Below are positions 34,910 through 44,540 of a stretch of DNA of 64,000 nucleotides, one piece after another; position 1 is the stretch's first letter, and every line of letters starts with the position of its first letter. The notes under the pieces were generated by a model. That model was not told the origin of the DNA, ran no database searches, and was given only the letters and a program-made list of their open reading frames with translations. The translations under genes and the position numbers were made by a program. Source of the DNA: Lachnospiraceae bacterium KH1T2 (GTDB lineage: Bacteria; Bacillota; Clostridia; Lachnospirales; Lachnospiraceae); assembly GCA_900114405.1 (NCBI GenBank), contig FOSY01000001.1, positions 395,303-459,302 on the forward strand, written 5' to 3'.

Positions 34910-34925
34910 TACGGAGATCGGTATT
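34892..34925 (-). terminator. terminator of the sigma-factor gene, overlapping the opposing gene end
   Basis: Perfect 13-bp stem AATACCGATCTCC (34892-34904) / GGAGATCGGTATT (34913-34925). On the minus strand it continues TTTTTTG. The aminotransferase stop codon (34907-34909) is in the loop, so the last codons of that gene encode one arm. No T-tract follows on the plus strand. Confidence 0.88.
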
Positions 34926-34926
34926 C

Positions 34927-36894
34927 TCATTCAGCTTCGCTTATACTATTTTCCGAAATTCCTTCTGTTCCTGTACTTTCTTCAGGATGTCCGCCTGACG
35001 GCTCATCTGTGTTCTCCTGCGGTACTAAAGGTATAACTTCTTCTACCGGCAGTACATCGTCACCAATGACATCCTGGCTTACTGAAGAAGCCTTCTTTGC
35101 ATCTTCTTCCACAGGCTCTACATACTCTATTGTATATTTTTCTTTTTTCTTGATCTTGATATCCTGAGCAGTTAACTTTTCATACGAAACACTGTTTTCA
35201 TCAATCTTAAAATTCAGTGTAAACGTATAATTATAAGCTTCCCACTCTTCTTTATCATTCTCCTTGCCGTAGACAAAACCGCCCTTGACTTTCAGCTTAT
35301 AGCCATCTTGTGCAATTTCTGTCACTTTTGCGTTTAGGATAAATGCTTTGTTATCAGAAAGTGATTCTTTTGTAAGCTCGTCCTTATGAAGCAGCTCACC
35401 ATATGAATATGCTTCATCAAGTGCCTCATTAGAAATGTCTCCGCTGTACTTTCCTTTCTGGATGTATGGAAGAACTGACGCTGCCGCTGCTGCTATCTTA
35501 TTCGCATTTGATACACTCATTTCATATACAGGCACAACAGGTTCGCTTACCGTCTTCTTTTTCTTCTTTTTCTTTTCGGAAGTCTTTTCTTTATCTTCTG
35601 TTTTTTCAGTTTTATCTTCTTTTACAACATCTTTAGAATTTTCTGAAAAACGGTTTTCGTCTTTGACTTTATCCTCAGAAACTTTATTGATAGAAACAGT
35701 CACTTCATCTTCTGAAATAGCAATAACTGTATTCTGAGATATTACATAGTCATTCGACGACTGCAGACCGACATTTCCTGAAATACTCATATCTATATGC
35801 TCAGGTGCTTCCGAATTAGACATATTATTGTGTACAGCTGTACCAACTCCAACACCTGTACCTGCTACCGCTACTGCTACCGCTACTGCTACTGATTTCG
35901 CAGCCGTTCCACCGACCACTGCTCCTCCAACAGTTGCAGCACTGCCTGCAGCCGAAGCTGCTGCGGTTGATGCTGCACCTGCCGCCGCTGTTGTCGCAGT
36001 CGATGCAACCGTTGTAGTTGCCGCTGTCGCAGTCGTTGCAGCCGTTGTGGCTGCTGCTGTTGCAGTCGTTGCAGCCGTTGTAGTTGCTGCTGTTGCAGAA
36101 GTCGTAGCTGCCGCAGATCCTGCTGAAACACTTGCGATAGTTCCTGCTCCACCGGCCGCAGCTCCCGCTGCAATGACTGATCCCGCTGCAATGCCAAGCT
36201 TTCCGCATATTGCCGCATATGATGCCGCCGCTGCAGGGGCTGCCATAACCGTCTCTTCTGACATCGCACCTATCGCACCGATAAGGACCGGTACCGTGAT
36301 AGCTACCGCACCTACTTTACTTGCATCCAAACCAGAACTTTCCTGAAGGCGCTTTTTCAAATACTTTCTTGCATAATTCAAACGGCTCTTAACAGTTCCA
36401 ACAGAGCAGTCCATAACATCTGCTATGTCCTCTATCGAAATACCGTCATAATAGTGAGCCACAAGAGTAGTTCTCTGCGTTTCAGGAAGTTCTTCTATGA
36501 ACTTCTTAATCTCCTCTGCCCGCTCTCTCTCTTCTGTAGAAAGCTCCGGCTGAAGACTTTTATCCGTACTTACCATGTTTCCGAAAACAGCATCGCTTGT
36601 TTCTTCATCAAGGAGTATTTCGTTTTTCTTACGGAAAATTTTCATTCCCTGCCTATAGGTAATCGCCCCGAGCCACGCAAATATATTTTCAGGTTTATCT
36701 AATGAATCTATTGATCTGTACGCCTCAATATAAACAGTCTGCAGCAGATCCATTGCATCATCTTCATCTTTCATGATCTGACGCGCTCTGAAAAGCACAT
36801 AACTGTATGTACCATTATAAACGAGATTAAAACCTTCTTCCTCGCCATTTTTCATGCGCACGACTGCCTGAATCAAATCTTTGTCAGCTGCCAT
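34927..36894 (-). CDS. ECF-type sigma factor fused to a membrane and extracytoplasmic region
   Basis: A 655-residue protein. Residues 1-185 are a complete ECF sigma factor: region 2 with YSYVLFRARQIMKDEDDAMD and LQTVYIEAYRSI, region 4 with ELPETQRTTLVAHYYDGISI and DVMDCSVGTVKSRLNYARKY. Residues 194-255 are hydrophobic, Ala/Gly-rich. Residues 261-320 are almost only Ala and Thr. Residues 329-354 (AAKSVAVAVAVAVAGTGVGV) form a probable membrane helix. Then come a Lys/Glu-rich stretch with KKKKKKK and a C-terminal domain of about 180 residues ending in a Pro/Glu tail. AAGGAG fixes the start. No separate anti-sigma gene is adjacent. Membrane tethering is inferred. Confidence 0.82.
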   Translation of the reverse strand: MAADKDLIQAVVRMKNGEEEGFNLVYNGTYSYVLFRARQIMKDEDDAMDLLQTVYIEAYRSIDSLDKPENIFAWLGAITYRQGMKIFRKKNEILLDEETSDAVFGNMVSTDKSLQPELSTEERERAEEIKKFIEELPETQRTTLVAHYYDGISIEDIADVMDCSVGTVKSRLNYARKYLKKRLQESSGLDASKVGAVAITVPVLIGAIGAMSEETVMAAPAAAASYAAICGKLGIAAGSVIAAGAAAGGAGTIASVSAGSAAATTSATAATTTAATTATAAATTAATTATAATTTVASTATTAAAGAASTAAASAAGSAATVGGAVVGGTAAKSVAVAVAVAVAGTGVGVGTAVHNNMSNSEAPEHIDMSISGNVGLQSSNDYVISQNTVIAISEDEVTVSINKVSEDKVKDENRFSENSKDVVKEDKTEKTEDKEKTSEKKKKKKKTVSEPVVPVYEMSVSNANKIAAAAASVLPYIQKGKYSGDISNEALDEAYSYGELLHKDELTKESLSDNKAFILNAKVTEIAQDGYKLKVKGGFVYGKENDKEEWEAYNYTFTLNFKIDENSVSYEKLTAQDIKIKKKEKYTIEYVEPVEEDAKKASSVSQDVIGDDVLPVEEVIPLVPQENTDEPSGGHPEESTGTEGISENSISEAE

Positions 36895-37020
36895 TCACAT
36901 GTCTCCTTATTCACTCTTGCGCGGTTACCGTTCCTCCTTTCGCGATACTTTTAAGAAAATCTTAATAAATTCTTCAGTCTTTCATTAAATAGTACCTAAA
37001 AGTTTAAAAACGGTTTTAAA

Positions 37021-38946
37021 TTACTGCGCAATTTTATTTCCGGTATACAACTGGTAATACCTTCCCTTTTGAGCAATAAGATCATCATGAGAACCCCTCT
37101 CTATGATCCTCCCCTGCTCTAATACCATAATACAATCACTATTACGAATTGTCGATAGACGATGTGCTATTACAAAGGTTGTTCTTCCCTTCATCAGCTT
37201 ATCCATTCCACTCTGAACGATCTTTTCAGTTCTCGTATCAATAGAACTTGTAGCTTCATCCAGGATCAAAGCCGGCGGATCAGCAACCGCTGCTCTCGCG
37301 ATAGACAAGAGCTGTCTCTGTCCCTGTGAGAGACTGGCTCCATCGCCTGTTATTATTGTATCATATCCATTCGGAAGTCTGCTGATAAATCCGTCTGCAT
37401 TTACAAGTTTTGCAGCCTCTTCAACCTCTTTATCAGTCGCATCAAGCCTTCCATATCTGATATTGTCCCTTACTGTTCCTGTAAAAAGATGTACATCCTG
37501 AAGCACGATACCTAGAGATCTTCTCAGATCTCCTTTACATATCTTATTGATATTTATGCCATCATATCTTATCTTTCCATCCTGAATGTCATAAAAACGG
37601 TTGATAAGATTCGTGATAGTTGTCTTTCCTGCTCCGGTAGAACCTACAAACGCGATCTTCTGTCCGGGCTCAGCAAACATTTTTATATCATGCAAAACGA
37701 TCTTCTTTTCATCATAACCAAAGTCAACACCAAGAAATTCCACATGTCCCTGCTGTCTGGTATATGTTGTAGAACCGTCTGCTTTATGATAATGCTTCCA
37801 TGCCCAAATAGCTGTCTTTTTGTCAGTTTCTTTGATATTTCCTGCTTCATCATACTCTGCATTAACAAGTTTAACATAGCCTTCATCTTTTTCCGGTTCT
37901 TCATCAAGCAATGCAAAAATCCTTTCAGCTCCGGCAAGCGCCATGATAACCGCATTAAACTGCATTGAAACCTGACTTATCGGCATATTTAAGCTCTTGT
38001 TAAAAGTAAGGAAAGAGGCAAGTTTTCCAAGTGTGATCGCGCCAACATGATTAAACGCAAGCACACCTCCTACGATGGCACATATAACATAGCTGAGGTT
38101 ACCAAGCTGTGCATTGACAGGACCCATAAAGTTTGCAAATGTATTTGCATTATAAGCGCTTTCATACAGCGCATTATTTCTTTTATCGAATTCTTCTATA
38201 GCTGCAGCTTCATGGCAAAATACCTTTACAACCTTCTGTCCATTCATCATTTCTTCAATGTAGCCGTTAAGCGAGCCAAGTGATGCCTGCTGGTCATGGA
38301 AGAATTTTCCTGAACGCTTACCTAACTGGCCGGAAAGGAAAAGCATGAATCCCACCATTATAAGTGTGACTATCGTAAGCGGCACATCAAGTATCACCAT
38401 GCTTATAACAACGCTCACAACAGTTATCACACTATTTAAGAACTGCGGCATAGACTGTGATATCATCTGCCTTAAAGTATCTATATCATTTGTATATATG
38501 GACATTATATCGCCATGTGCATGCGTATCAAAATATTTTATCGGCAGACTCTCCATATGAACAAAAAGGTCATTTCTAAGCTGCAAAAGCGTTCCCTGAC
38601 TGACATATATCATTATCCTCTGATATGCAAATGAAGAGATTACACCTATCAGATAAAAGCCTGCAACTCTCAGCATGGCATTTGCCAAAGGTCCAAAGTC
38701 ATTGCTTTTATCTGCAAGCATCGGCATTATGTAGCTGTCGATAAGCGTCTGCATAAAAAGTGTTCCCTGCACATTTGCCAAAACACCTACAAAAATGCAA
38801 ATGATAACGACTAACAACTGCAGCTTATAGCGCCGCATAACGTATCCCATAACTCTGGCAAATAATTTTCCCGGATTTTTAACCTTCGGTCTCTGACCTC
38901 GCACTCTTCCCATGCCACGGATTTCTTTAACTTTCTCTTCAGCCAT
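37021..38946 (-). CDS. ABC exporter subunit with consensus ATP site
   Basis: A 641-residue half-transporter. Six membrane helices occupy about 40-340, and the nucleotide-binding domain has Walker A GSTGAGKTT (435-443), signature LSQGQ (539), Walker B ALILDE (559-564, catalytic Glu present) and switch His (IAHRLS). A linker insertion of about 60 residues before the NBD (VKLVNAEYDEAGNIKETDKK) is typical of the clostridial MdlB-like partner. It is three bases downstream of its partner gene. The pair should form a heterodimeric multidrug-type exporter. The substrate is unknown. Confidence 0.93.
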   Translation of the reverse strand: MAEEKVKEIRGMGRVRGQRPKVKNPGKLFARVMGYVMRRYKLQLLVVIICIFVGVLANVQGTLFMQTLIDSYIMPMLADKSNDFGPLANAMLRVAGFYLIGVISSFAYQRIMIYVSQGTLLQLRNDLFVHMESLPIKYFDTHAHGDIMSIYTNDIDTLRQMISQSMPQFLNSVITVVSVVISMVILDVPLTIVTLIMVGFMLFLSGQLGKRSGKFFHDQQASLGSLNGYIEEMMNGQKVVKVFCHEAAAIEEFDKRNNALYESAYNANTFANFMGPVNAQLGNLSYVICAIVGGVLAFNHVGAITLGKLASFLTFNKSLNMPISQVSMQFNAVIMALAGAERIFALLDEEPEKDEGYVKLVNAEYDEAGNIKETDKKTAIWAWKHYHKADGSTTYTRQQGHVEFLGVDFGYDEKKIVLHDIKMFAEPGQKIAFVGSTGAGKTTITNLINRFYDIQDGKIRYDGININKICKGDLRRSLGIVLQDVHLFTGTVRDNIRYGRLDATDKEVEEAAKLVNADGFISRLPNGYDTIITGDGASLSQGQRQLLSIARAAVADPPALILDEATSSIDTRTEKIVQSGMDKLMKGRTTFVIAHRLSTIRNSDCIMVLEQGRIIERGSHDDLIAQKGRYYQLYTGNKIAQ

Positions 38947-38949
38947 TTA

Positions 38950-40734
38950 TCACTCGCCTCCCTTTTCATCAAAATCACCATTTCCACTATTCTGTGATTC
39001 ATATACATCACGATAAATAGTGTTGTTTTTAAGGAGGTTTTCGTGTGTATCAAACCCGTCGATCCTTCCGTTATCCATAACTATGATCCTGTCTGCGCTC
39101 TGTACTGACGAAATCCTCTGCGCAATTATGATCTTTGTCATATCCGGAAGTTCTTCCGAAAATCCTGTCCTGATCTTCAGATCTGTTGCCGTATCGACTG
39201 CTGAGGTAGAATCATCCAATATCAATATCTTAGGCTTTTTAAGAAGAGCTCTTGCTATACACAATCTCTGCTTCTGTCCGCCTGAAACATTGTTGCCGCC
39301 CTGCTCGATATGTGTATTATACCCATCGGGCATCCGTGATATAAATTCATCTGCGCAGGCTATCTCGCATGCTTTCCTGCACTCTTCCTCTGTCGCATTT
39401 TCATTTCCCCATCTGAGGTTATCAAGTATAGAACCGCTGAAAAGCTCATTTTTCTGCAAAACTACAGCTACAGCATCACGAAGACTATGTATCTCATAAT
39501 CTCTTACATCTATGCCTCCGACCTTTACTGCACCCTTTGATGCATCATAAAGTCTGCTTATAAGATTTACCAATGTAGACTTAGAGCTGCCTGTACCGCC
39601 AATGATACCAATCGTCTCTCCAGCCTTTATCTCGATATTTATATCATTTAATACAGGTGCGCCTGATTGTCCCGCATACATAAAATCTACATGTTCAAAT
39701 GCAACTCTGCCATCAGCTACGTTTTTCTCTGGATTTTCTTTTTGTTTAAGTACCGGCTCTTCGTCAATAACTTCTGTTATACGCTTTGCAGATGCCTGCG
39801 ACATGCTGACCATTACCACTACCATGGCAACCATCATAAGGCTCATAAGTATATTCATGCAATATGCAAGAAGGCTCATGAGCTGACCTGTCGTAAGCTC
39901 TTCAACCACTATCATGTGCGCACCAAGCCAGCTTATCAGCAGGATACAGCTATATACAGCAGCCATCATCACCGGCATGTTGAGTACGACCGTTTTTTCA
40001 GCCTTTATAAACATCCTGTAGATGTTTTCTGTAGCTTTCTTGAACTTATCTTTCTCATAATCTTCACGAACAAAGGCTTTTACAACACGTATCGCATTAA
40101 CATTTTCCTGTACGCTTTCATTCAACGCATCATATTTTTCGAAGGTAGCCGTGAAGTACCTTGTCGCTCTCATCATAATCATACCCATAAAAGCAGAAAG
40201 CACTATGACAGCTATCAGATATATGCTTGCAAGCTTTGGGCTGATGACAAACGCCATTATCATAGCAACTATTATTGATGACGGCGCGCGCATAAACATT
40301 CGAAGGAGCATCATATAGGCATTCTGAACATTAGTAACGTCTGTCGTGAGCCTTGTTACAAGTCCCGCAGTTGAATATTTATCAATATTTTCAAAACTAT
40401 AACGCTGAATACGTCTGAACATTGCTGCCCTGAGATTTTTTGCAAGACCTGCTGCAGCCTTTGCACCCATTTTTCCGCCGAGCATGCCTGCCGCAAGTCC
40501 GCAAACAGCTGTGATTATCATAAATAATCCTGTCTCATATATCGCATTCAGGTTTCCTGCGCTGACTCCTTTATCAATTATCACAGACATCAGCAGCGGG
40601 ATTATCATTTCGCAGATAACCTCAAGTATCATAAATACCGGTGTAAGCAATGACGCCGTCTTAAATTCTTTGACCTCACCCAAGATTCTTGCCGCAGCAG
40701 TTTTTAACGAGATCTTATCATATGATTTTTCCAT
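38950..40734 (-). CDS. ABC exporter subunit with degenerate ATP site
   Basis: A 594-residue half-transporter with six membrane helices and an NBD. Walker A is GGTGSSKST (379-387), signature VSGGQKQR. Walker B ends LDD so that Asp508 replaces the catalytic Glu. The switch His is Gln539 (IAQRISSV). This combination is the hallmark of the degenerate site in heterodimeric exporters such as TM287/288, BmrCD and LmrCD, where only one composite site hydrolyses efficiently. It is upstream of the consensus partner and 15 nt after folA. Confidence 0.93.
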   Translation of the reverse strand: MEKSYDKISLKTAAARILGEVKEFKTASLLTPVFMILEVICEMIIPLLMSVIIDKGVSAGNLNAIYETGLFMIITAVCGLAAGMLGGKMGAKAAAGLAKNLRAAMFRRIQRYSFENIDKYSTAGLVTRLTTDVTNVQNAYMMLLRMFMRAPSSIIVAMIMAFVISPKLASIYLIAVIVLSAFMGMIMMRATRYFTATFEKYDALNESVQENVNAIRVVKAFVREDYEKDKFKKATENIYRMFIKAEKTVVLNMPVMMAAVYSCILLISWLGAHMIVVEELTTGQLMSLLAYCMNILMSLMMVAMVVVMVSMSQASAKRITEVIDEEPVLKQKENPEKNVADGRVAFEHVDFMYAGQSGAPVLNDINIEIKAGETIGIIGGTGSSKSTLVNLISRLYDASKGAVKVGGIDVRDYEIHSLRDAVAVVLQKNELFSGSILDNLRWGNENATEEECRKACEIACADEFISRMPDGYNTHIEQGGNNVSGGQKQRLCIARALLKKPKILILDDSTSAVDTATDLKIRTGFSEELPDMTKIIIAQRISSVQSADRIIVMDNGRIDGFDTHENLLKNNTIYRDVYESQNSGNGDFDEKGGE

Positions 40735-40749
40735 TTTACTGCAGTTACC

Positions 40750-41241
40750 TCAATTCTTCTTGATGTATGTGCAAAAATGATATATAAGATCAAAGTATGT
40801 CTGCTCGTCAGACTCCTCTATCATTTCCCACGCTTCGTCTGCATCAAGGTTCGGAAAATAAGTATCTGCCTCATACACCTTATCGATCTTTGTAACAAGT
40901 GCTTTGTCACACATACCGATAAGCTGCTTGTATATAGATGCGCCGCCGATAAGATACACATCATCTTTATCATATGCACTTATCAGTTTATTGAGTTCAT
41001 CGATATCATGCACTACCTCTACTCCCTCAGGGGCATAGTCTTTATTTCTGGTAAGCACTATATTTACCCTGTTCGGAAGCGGCTTTTTTCCCGGAAAGCT
41101 TTCAAGTGTTTTTCTTCCCATAACAACAACTTTACCTGTAGTTGTTTCTCTGAAAAATTTCTGGTCTGACGGTATCCTTACAAGAAGGTCATTCCTTAAA
41201 CCGATTCCCCAATTTGCATCTGCTGCTACAATTGCTATCAT
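40750..41241 (-). CDS. folA: dihydrofolate reductase
   Basis: A 163-residue DHFR, which reduces dihydrofolate with NADPH. Landmarks are AIVAADANWGIGLRNDLLVR (Met20-loop region), VVVMGRKTLESFPG (NADPH), PNRVNIVLTR and VYLIGGASIYKQL. The acidic active-site residue position is within PSDQKFF. It has normal length. It sits between a beta-CASP nuclease (21 nt) and the ABC exporter (15 nt); thyA is not in the window. Confidence 0.96.
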   Translation of the reverse strand: MIAIVAADANWGIGLRNDLLVRIPSDQKFFRETTTGKVVVMGRKTLESFPGKKPLPNRVNIVLTRNKDYAPEGVEVVHDIDELNKLISAYDKDDVYLIGGASIYKQLIGMCDKALVTKIDKVYEADTYFPNLDADEAWEMIEESDEQTYFDLIYHFCTYIKKN

Positions 41242-41262
41242 TTTTCAATTCTCCTACTATAT

Positions 41263-42870
41263 TTATTTTTCCCACTTATCGCAAAGTGATGATATCTGAT
41301 CCGCAAAGCGGGCAATATCCTTATTTGCCCAATGCTCAGCCCTATGTATAAGTGCCATGAGACGCTCTCCTGCCACAAGAAGTCTGCCAAATACCGTATT
41401 GACTGTCTTCTGTGCCTTCTTTCTCTTAGCCGCAGGCATAGCCTTGGCCTCATACTCAAATATTCCCCTTAAAAGGTCGTATCTTGTACCGCTAAATGGT
41501 GCATATGCCTCCACGCCAAACTCATCCCGAAGACTTTGGGCGAATATCTCAGTGACTTTGTCTTCCCCATGAACTACAAAAACCTGCTCCGGTTTTTTCT
41601 TAAAGCCTCTCATCCAATTCAGAAGTCCATTCTTATCAGCATGTCCTGAAAGACCTGTCATCTGTCTGATTTCAGCTCTTACGCCGATTTCTTCACCAAA
41701 AAGCTTTACTTCATCAGCTCCTTCGACCAAAACTCTTCCCAAAGTTCCTACGGCCTGATATCCGACAAAAAGTATAGTACATTCATCTCTCCAAAGATTA
41801 TGCTTAAGATGATGTCTTATCCTTCCTGCATCACACATTCCGGCTGCTGAAATAATAACTTTAGGTGTTTCATCGAAGTTTATCGCTCTCGACTCTTCAG
41901 GAGTTATCGCAAGCTTTAAGCCATGGAACGAAATAGGATTAACTCCTTTCCGTATGAGTTCCATAGCCTCTTCATCAAAACAGTTTAATGAATTTTTATT
42001 AAAAATCTGTGTAGCCTCCACAGCTAATGGCGAATCCACGTATACAGGGAAATCTCCATGTCCCGAAATCAGCTCTCTCGCCTTTATCTCTCTGATGAAA
42101 TACAGAAGTTCCTGAGTTCTTCCTACCGCAAATGAAGGAATTACCACATTTCCGCCTCTGTCAAATGTGCGTTGGATAACTTCCGTAAGCTCACTAACGT
42201 AATCGTATTTCTGCACAGGATGCAGCCTGTCGCCATAGGTTGACTCGATCACACAATAGTCCGCCTCATCTATGACTGCCGGGTCTTTCAATATTGGCTG
42301 ATTCATATTTCCGATATCTCCGGAAAAAACGATTTTCCTCGTTATGCCTTCTTCTGTCAGCCATATTTCTATCGCAGCAGAGCCAAGCAGATGTCCGACA
42401 TCTGTGAAACGTACACGGATTCCTTCTGCAACCTCAACTATTTCGCCATACTCTACCTGAGTCAGAAGTTTTATCGCAAGGTCTGCGTCTTCCATTGTAT
42501 ACAGAGGCACATACTCCGGTGTATCTTTCTGACGCCTTCCCTTGCGGTTTCTCCACTCAGCTTCAAACATCTGAATATGCGCACTGTCTCTGAGCATGAT
42601 ATCCACAAGCTCAGCTGTCGCCACAGTAGCATATATACGTCCTCTGAAGCCTTTCTGTGCCAAAAGTGGCAAAAGCCCCGAATGATCGATATGTGCATGT
42701 GTCAGAAATACATAGTCAATTTCTGCTGCAGCGACAGGCAGTTCTGCATTTTCAAACAGATTTTGTCCCTGCTCCATACCGTAATCCACAAGCATGTGTT
42801 TCCCGCCTGCTTCAATGTAATGACAACTGCCTGTTACTTCATGATCTGCTCCGATAAAAGTAAGCTTCAT
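41263..42870 (-). CDS. MBL-fold beta-CASP nuclease
   Basis: A 535-residue metallo-beta-lactamase/beta-CASP protein of the CPSF73/Ysh1-like group. Motifs are LTFIGADHEVTGSCHYIE, metal-binding TAHAHIDHSG-type FLTHAHIDHSGLLPLL, VGHLLGSAAIEIW, FSGDIGN, and the beta-CASP segments YVDSPLA and ISAAGMCDAGRI, followed by an RMMBL domain with GLSGHADKN and VHGEDK. It is a predicted RNA endonuclease or 5'-exonuclease. The last 80 residues are a basic helical extension. AAGGAG points to the ATG at 42870 rather than a GTG nine bases earlier. Confidence 0.9.
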   Translation of the reverse strand: MKLTFIGADHEVTGSCHYIEAGGKHMLVDYGMEQGQNLFENAELPVAAAEIDYVFLTHAHIDHSGLLPLLAQKGFRGRIYATVATAELVDIMLRDSAHIQMFEAEWRNRKGRRQKDTPEYVPLYTMEDADLAIKLLTQVEYGEIVEVAEGIRVRFTDVGHLLGSAAIEIWLTEEGITRKIVFSGDIGNMNQPILKDPAVIDEADYCVIESTYGDRLHPVQKYDYVSELTEVIQRTFDRGGNVVIPSFAVGRTQELLYFIREIKARELISGHGDFPVYVDSPLAVEATQIFNKNSLNCFDEEAMELIRKGVNPISFHGLKLAITPEESRAINFDETPKVIISAAGMCDAGRIRHHLKHNLWRDECTILFVGYQAVGTLGRVLVEGADEVKLFGEEIGVRAEIRQMTGLSGHADKNGLLNWMRGFKKKPEQVFVVHGEDKVTEIFAQSLRDEFGVEAYAPFSGTRYDLLRGIFEYEAKAMPAAKRKKAQKTVNTVFGRLLVAGERLMALIHRAEHWANKDIARFADQISSLCDKWEK

Positions 42871-43008
42871 AGTCTCCACTCCTTTTTATCACACCAATCT
42901 TAAGTTACGCTTAAGTATCGTCCAACTAGTATAACGCGAGCTTTGAGCTCTATAATACAATTTTATCATTTACACATATTACATATGGAATTTAATTTAA
43001 TACAGGCT

Positions 43009-44397
43009 TCACCACTGAGCTGTAACTCTAAGCCCCTTTGGATAATGATTCTTTATAAGTCTTCCATCACTCTTTCCCCAGCCGATCGCATAGCCATCAC
43101 AAAGTATAAGCGTCCAGCCCTTCGGTGCAGCGATGCTCAAAGTCTGCCCATTTAAGAACTGACGTATCTCGTCTGACTCTGAGTCAAAATTAATGCTTCT
43201 CTCCACTTCATCAGCAGTAAGCACAAGTGCCAAAGCATGTGAAGGCTCAAATCTGTTCTTCTTTACTGTCCCAAGATGAAGTCCTGTTCTGAGCACTTTC
43301 AGGTGGTCCAGTCCCGGCATACCTTCCGGCATCCTATAAAGCTGCTCTCCGAAGCCATAAAACCTGTCCTTTATCTCAACTTTCAGATTTTCTTTTGCAA
43401 ACTCCATGAAGCTTTCAGACATTTTTTTAGGTGCTTCTGCTGCCAAACCATTTCTAGAGATCCTGACAACATTAGCTTCTCTGTCGCCTTCCCTGTCAAA
43501 CACAGCAAGGTAATGACCTTCTCCCTTAAGTTCATGCGGCCAAAGCCTTATAGTCTTTTCTATGCCATCAGCAGGTTCATCGGTCCACTCTCCTCTTCCG
43601 CCTGACATTCCCTCATATTTATTTGCCGGCGCAACATGAAAATCCTCATGGCGTTTCATAAATCGGCTGACGCTTCCTTCATCCTCTGCCGGTGCAAAAG
43701 TACATGTAGAGTATACTATACGTCCACCTGGAACAAGCATGCGCGCTGCACAGTCCAGTATCTCATCCTGCCTTTGTGCACACATTTCTACATTTTCAAG
43801 ACTCCACTCTTCTAAAGCTTCCGGATTTTTCCTAAACATTCCTTCTCCGGAGCAAGGTGAATCTACAAGTATCTTATCGAAATAGCCCTCAAAAATATCT
43901 GCTAATTTCTGTGGAGTTTCTGATGTGACAAGGCAGTTCTTAACTCCCATTCTCTCAATATTCAGCGAAAGGATCTTGGCTCTTCCGGGATTTATCTCAT
44001 TTGCAACAAGGAACCCCTCTCCCTTCATCTTTCCTGCGATCTGCGTTGTTTTTCCTCCCGGTGCAGCACACAGATCAAGTATTTTCTCTCCGGGTTTTAC
44101 ATCGAGATATTCCACCGGTGCCATAGCGCTTGGCTCCTGAATATAATACACACCCGCTTCATGATATGGATGCTTGCCCGGAAGGTCGGAATCACTGTAA
44201 TAAAACCCATTTGAGCACCATGCTACAGGCTCCAGATGAAACAATGCATCCTGTGGGAATATCCCTCCTCGCTTTAGCGGATTAACTCTAAGTGCTTGAA
44301 AACGTTCAAAATCATAACTTTTTTCAAAATTTGCATAATCATCTCCAAGCATTGATTTCATGCGATTCTGGAAACTCTCTGGTAACGAAATAGGCAT
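43009..44397 (-). CDS. rRNA m5C methyltransferase, RsmF/NOP2 type
   Basis: A 462-residue SAM-dependent RNA methyltransferase. It has DLCAAPGGKTTQIAGKM (SAM motif), IEPC-equivalent VDSPCSGEGMFRKNPEA (motif IV Cys) and YSTCTFAPAEDEG (catalytic TC, motif VI). The C-terminal part resembles the PUA-like or YebU-type extension of RsmF homologues (YAIGWGKSDGRLIKNHYPKG). The target is probably 16S rRNA, but the exact cytosine cannot be assigned. AGGAGG lies upstream. It is divergent from the CarD-like gene. Confidence 0.92.
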   Translation of the reverse strand: MPISLPESFQNRMKSMLGDDYANFEKSYDFERFQALRVNPLKRGGIFPQDALFHLEPVAWCSNGFYYSDSDLPGKHPYHEAGVYYIQEPSAMAPVEYLDVKPGEKILDLCAAPGGKTTQIAGKMKGEGFLVANEINPGRAKILSLNIERMGVKNCLVTSETPQKLADIFEGYFDKILVDSPCSGEGMFRKNPEALEEWSLENVEMCAQRQDEILDCAARMLVPGGRIVYSTCTFAPAEDEGSVSRFMKRHEDFHVAPANKYEGMSGGRGEWTDEPADGIEKTIRLWPHELKGEGHYLAVFDREGDREANVVRISRNGLAAEAPKKMSESFMEFAKENLKVEIKDRFYGFGEQLYRMPEGMPGLDHLKVLRTGLHLGTVKKNRFEPSHALALVLTADEVERSINFDSESDEIRQFLNGQTLSIAAPKGWTLILCDGYAIGWGKSDGRLIKNHYPKGLRVTAQW

Positions 44398-44459
44398 TTT
44401 TACCTCCTGATTTGTATAGACAATTAGTAATTTTTGCTCTTACGTATGTACAATTTTTG

Positions 44460-44468
44460 TGCTACAAT
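44460..44468 (+). promoter_or_regulatory. extended -10 element of the CarD-like gene
   Basis: TGCTACAAT matches an extended -10 (TGnTATAAT with one change). The -35 region 17 nt upstream is poor. It gives a leader of about 90 nt. Confidence 0.5.
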
Positions 44469-44540
44469 TATGTTAGCGTGCGGATTCGTCCGCAATCAAC
44501 TGACTTTGGTATTTTGCCATTTCCCCTTGCAAAATACAGC

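Noticed and set aside
35828..36346. 172-codon plus-strand frame rich in Ala, Val and Pro
   Set aside because: It is the complement of the Ala/Thr-coding part of the sigma-factor gene, has no ribosome-binding site and no family features.
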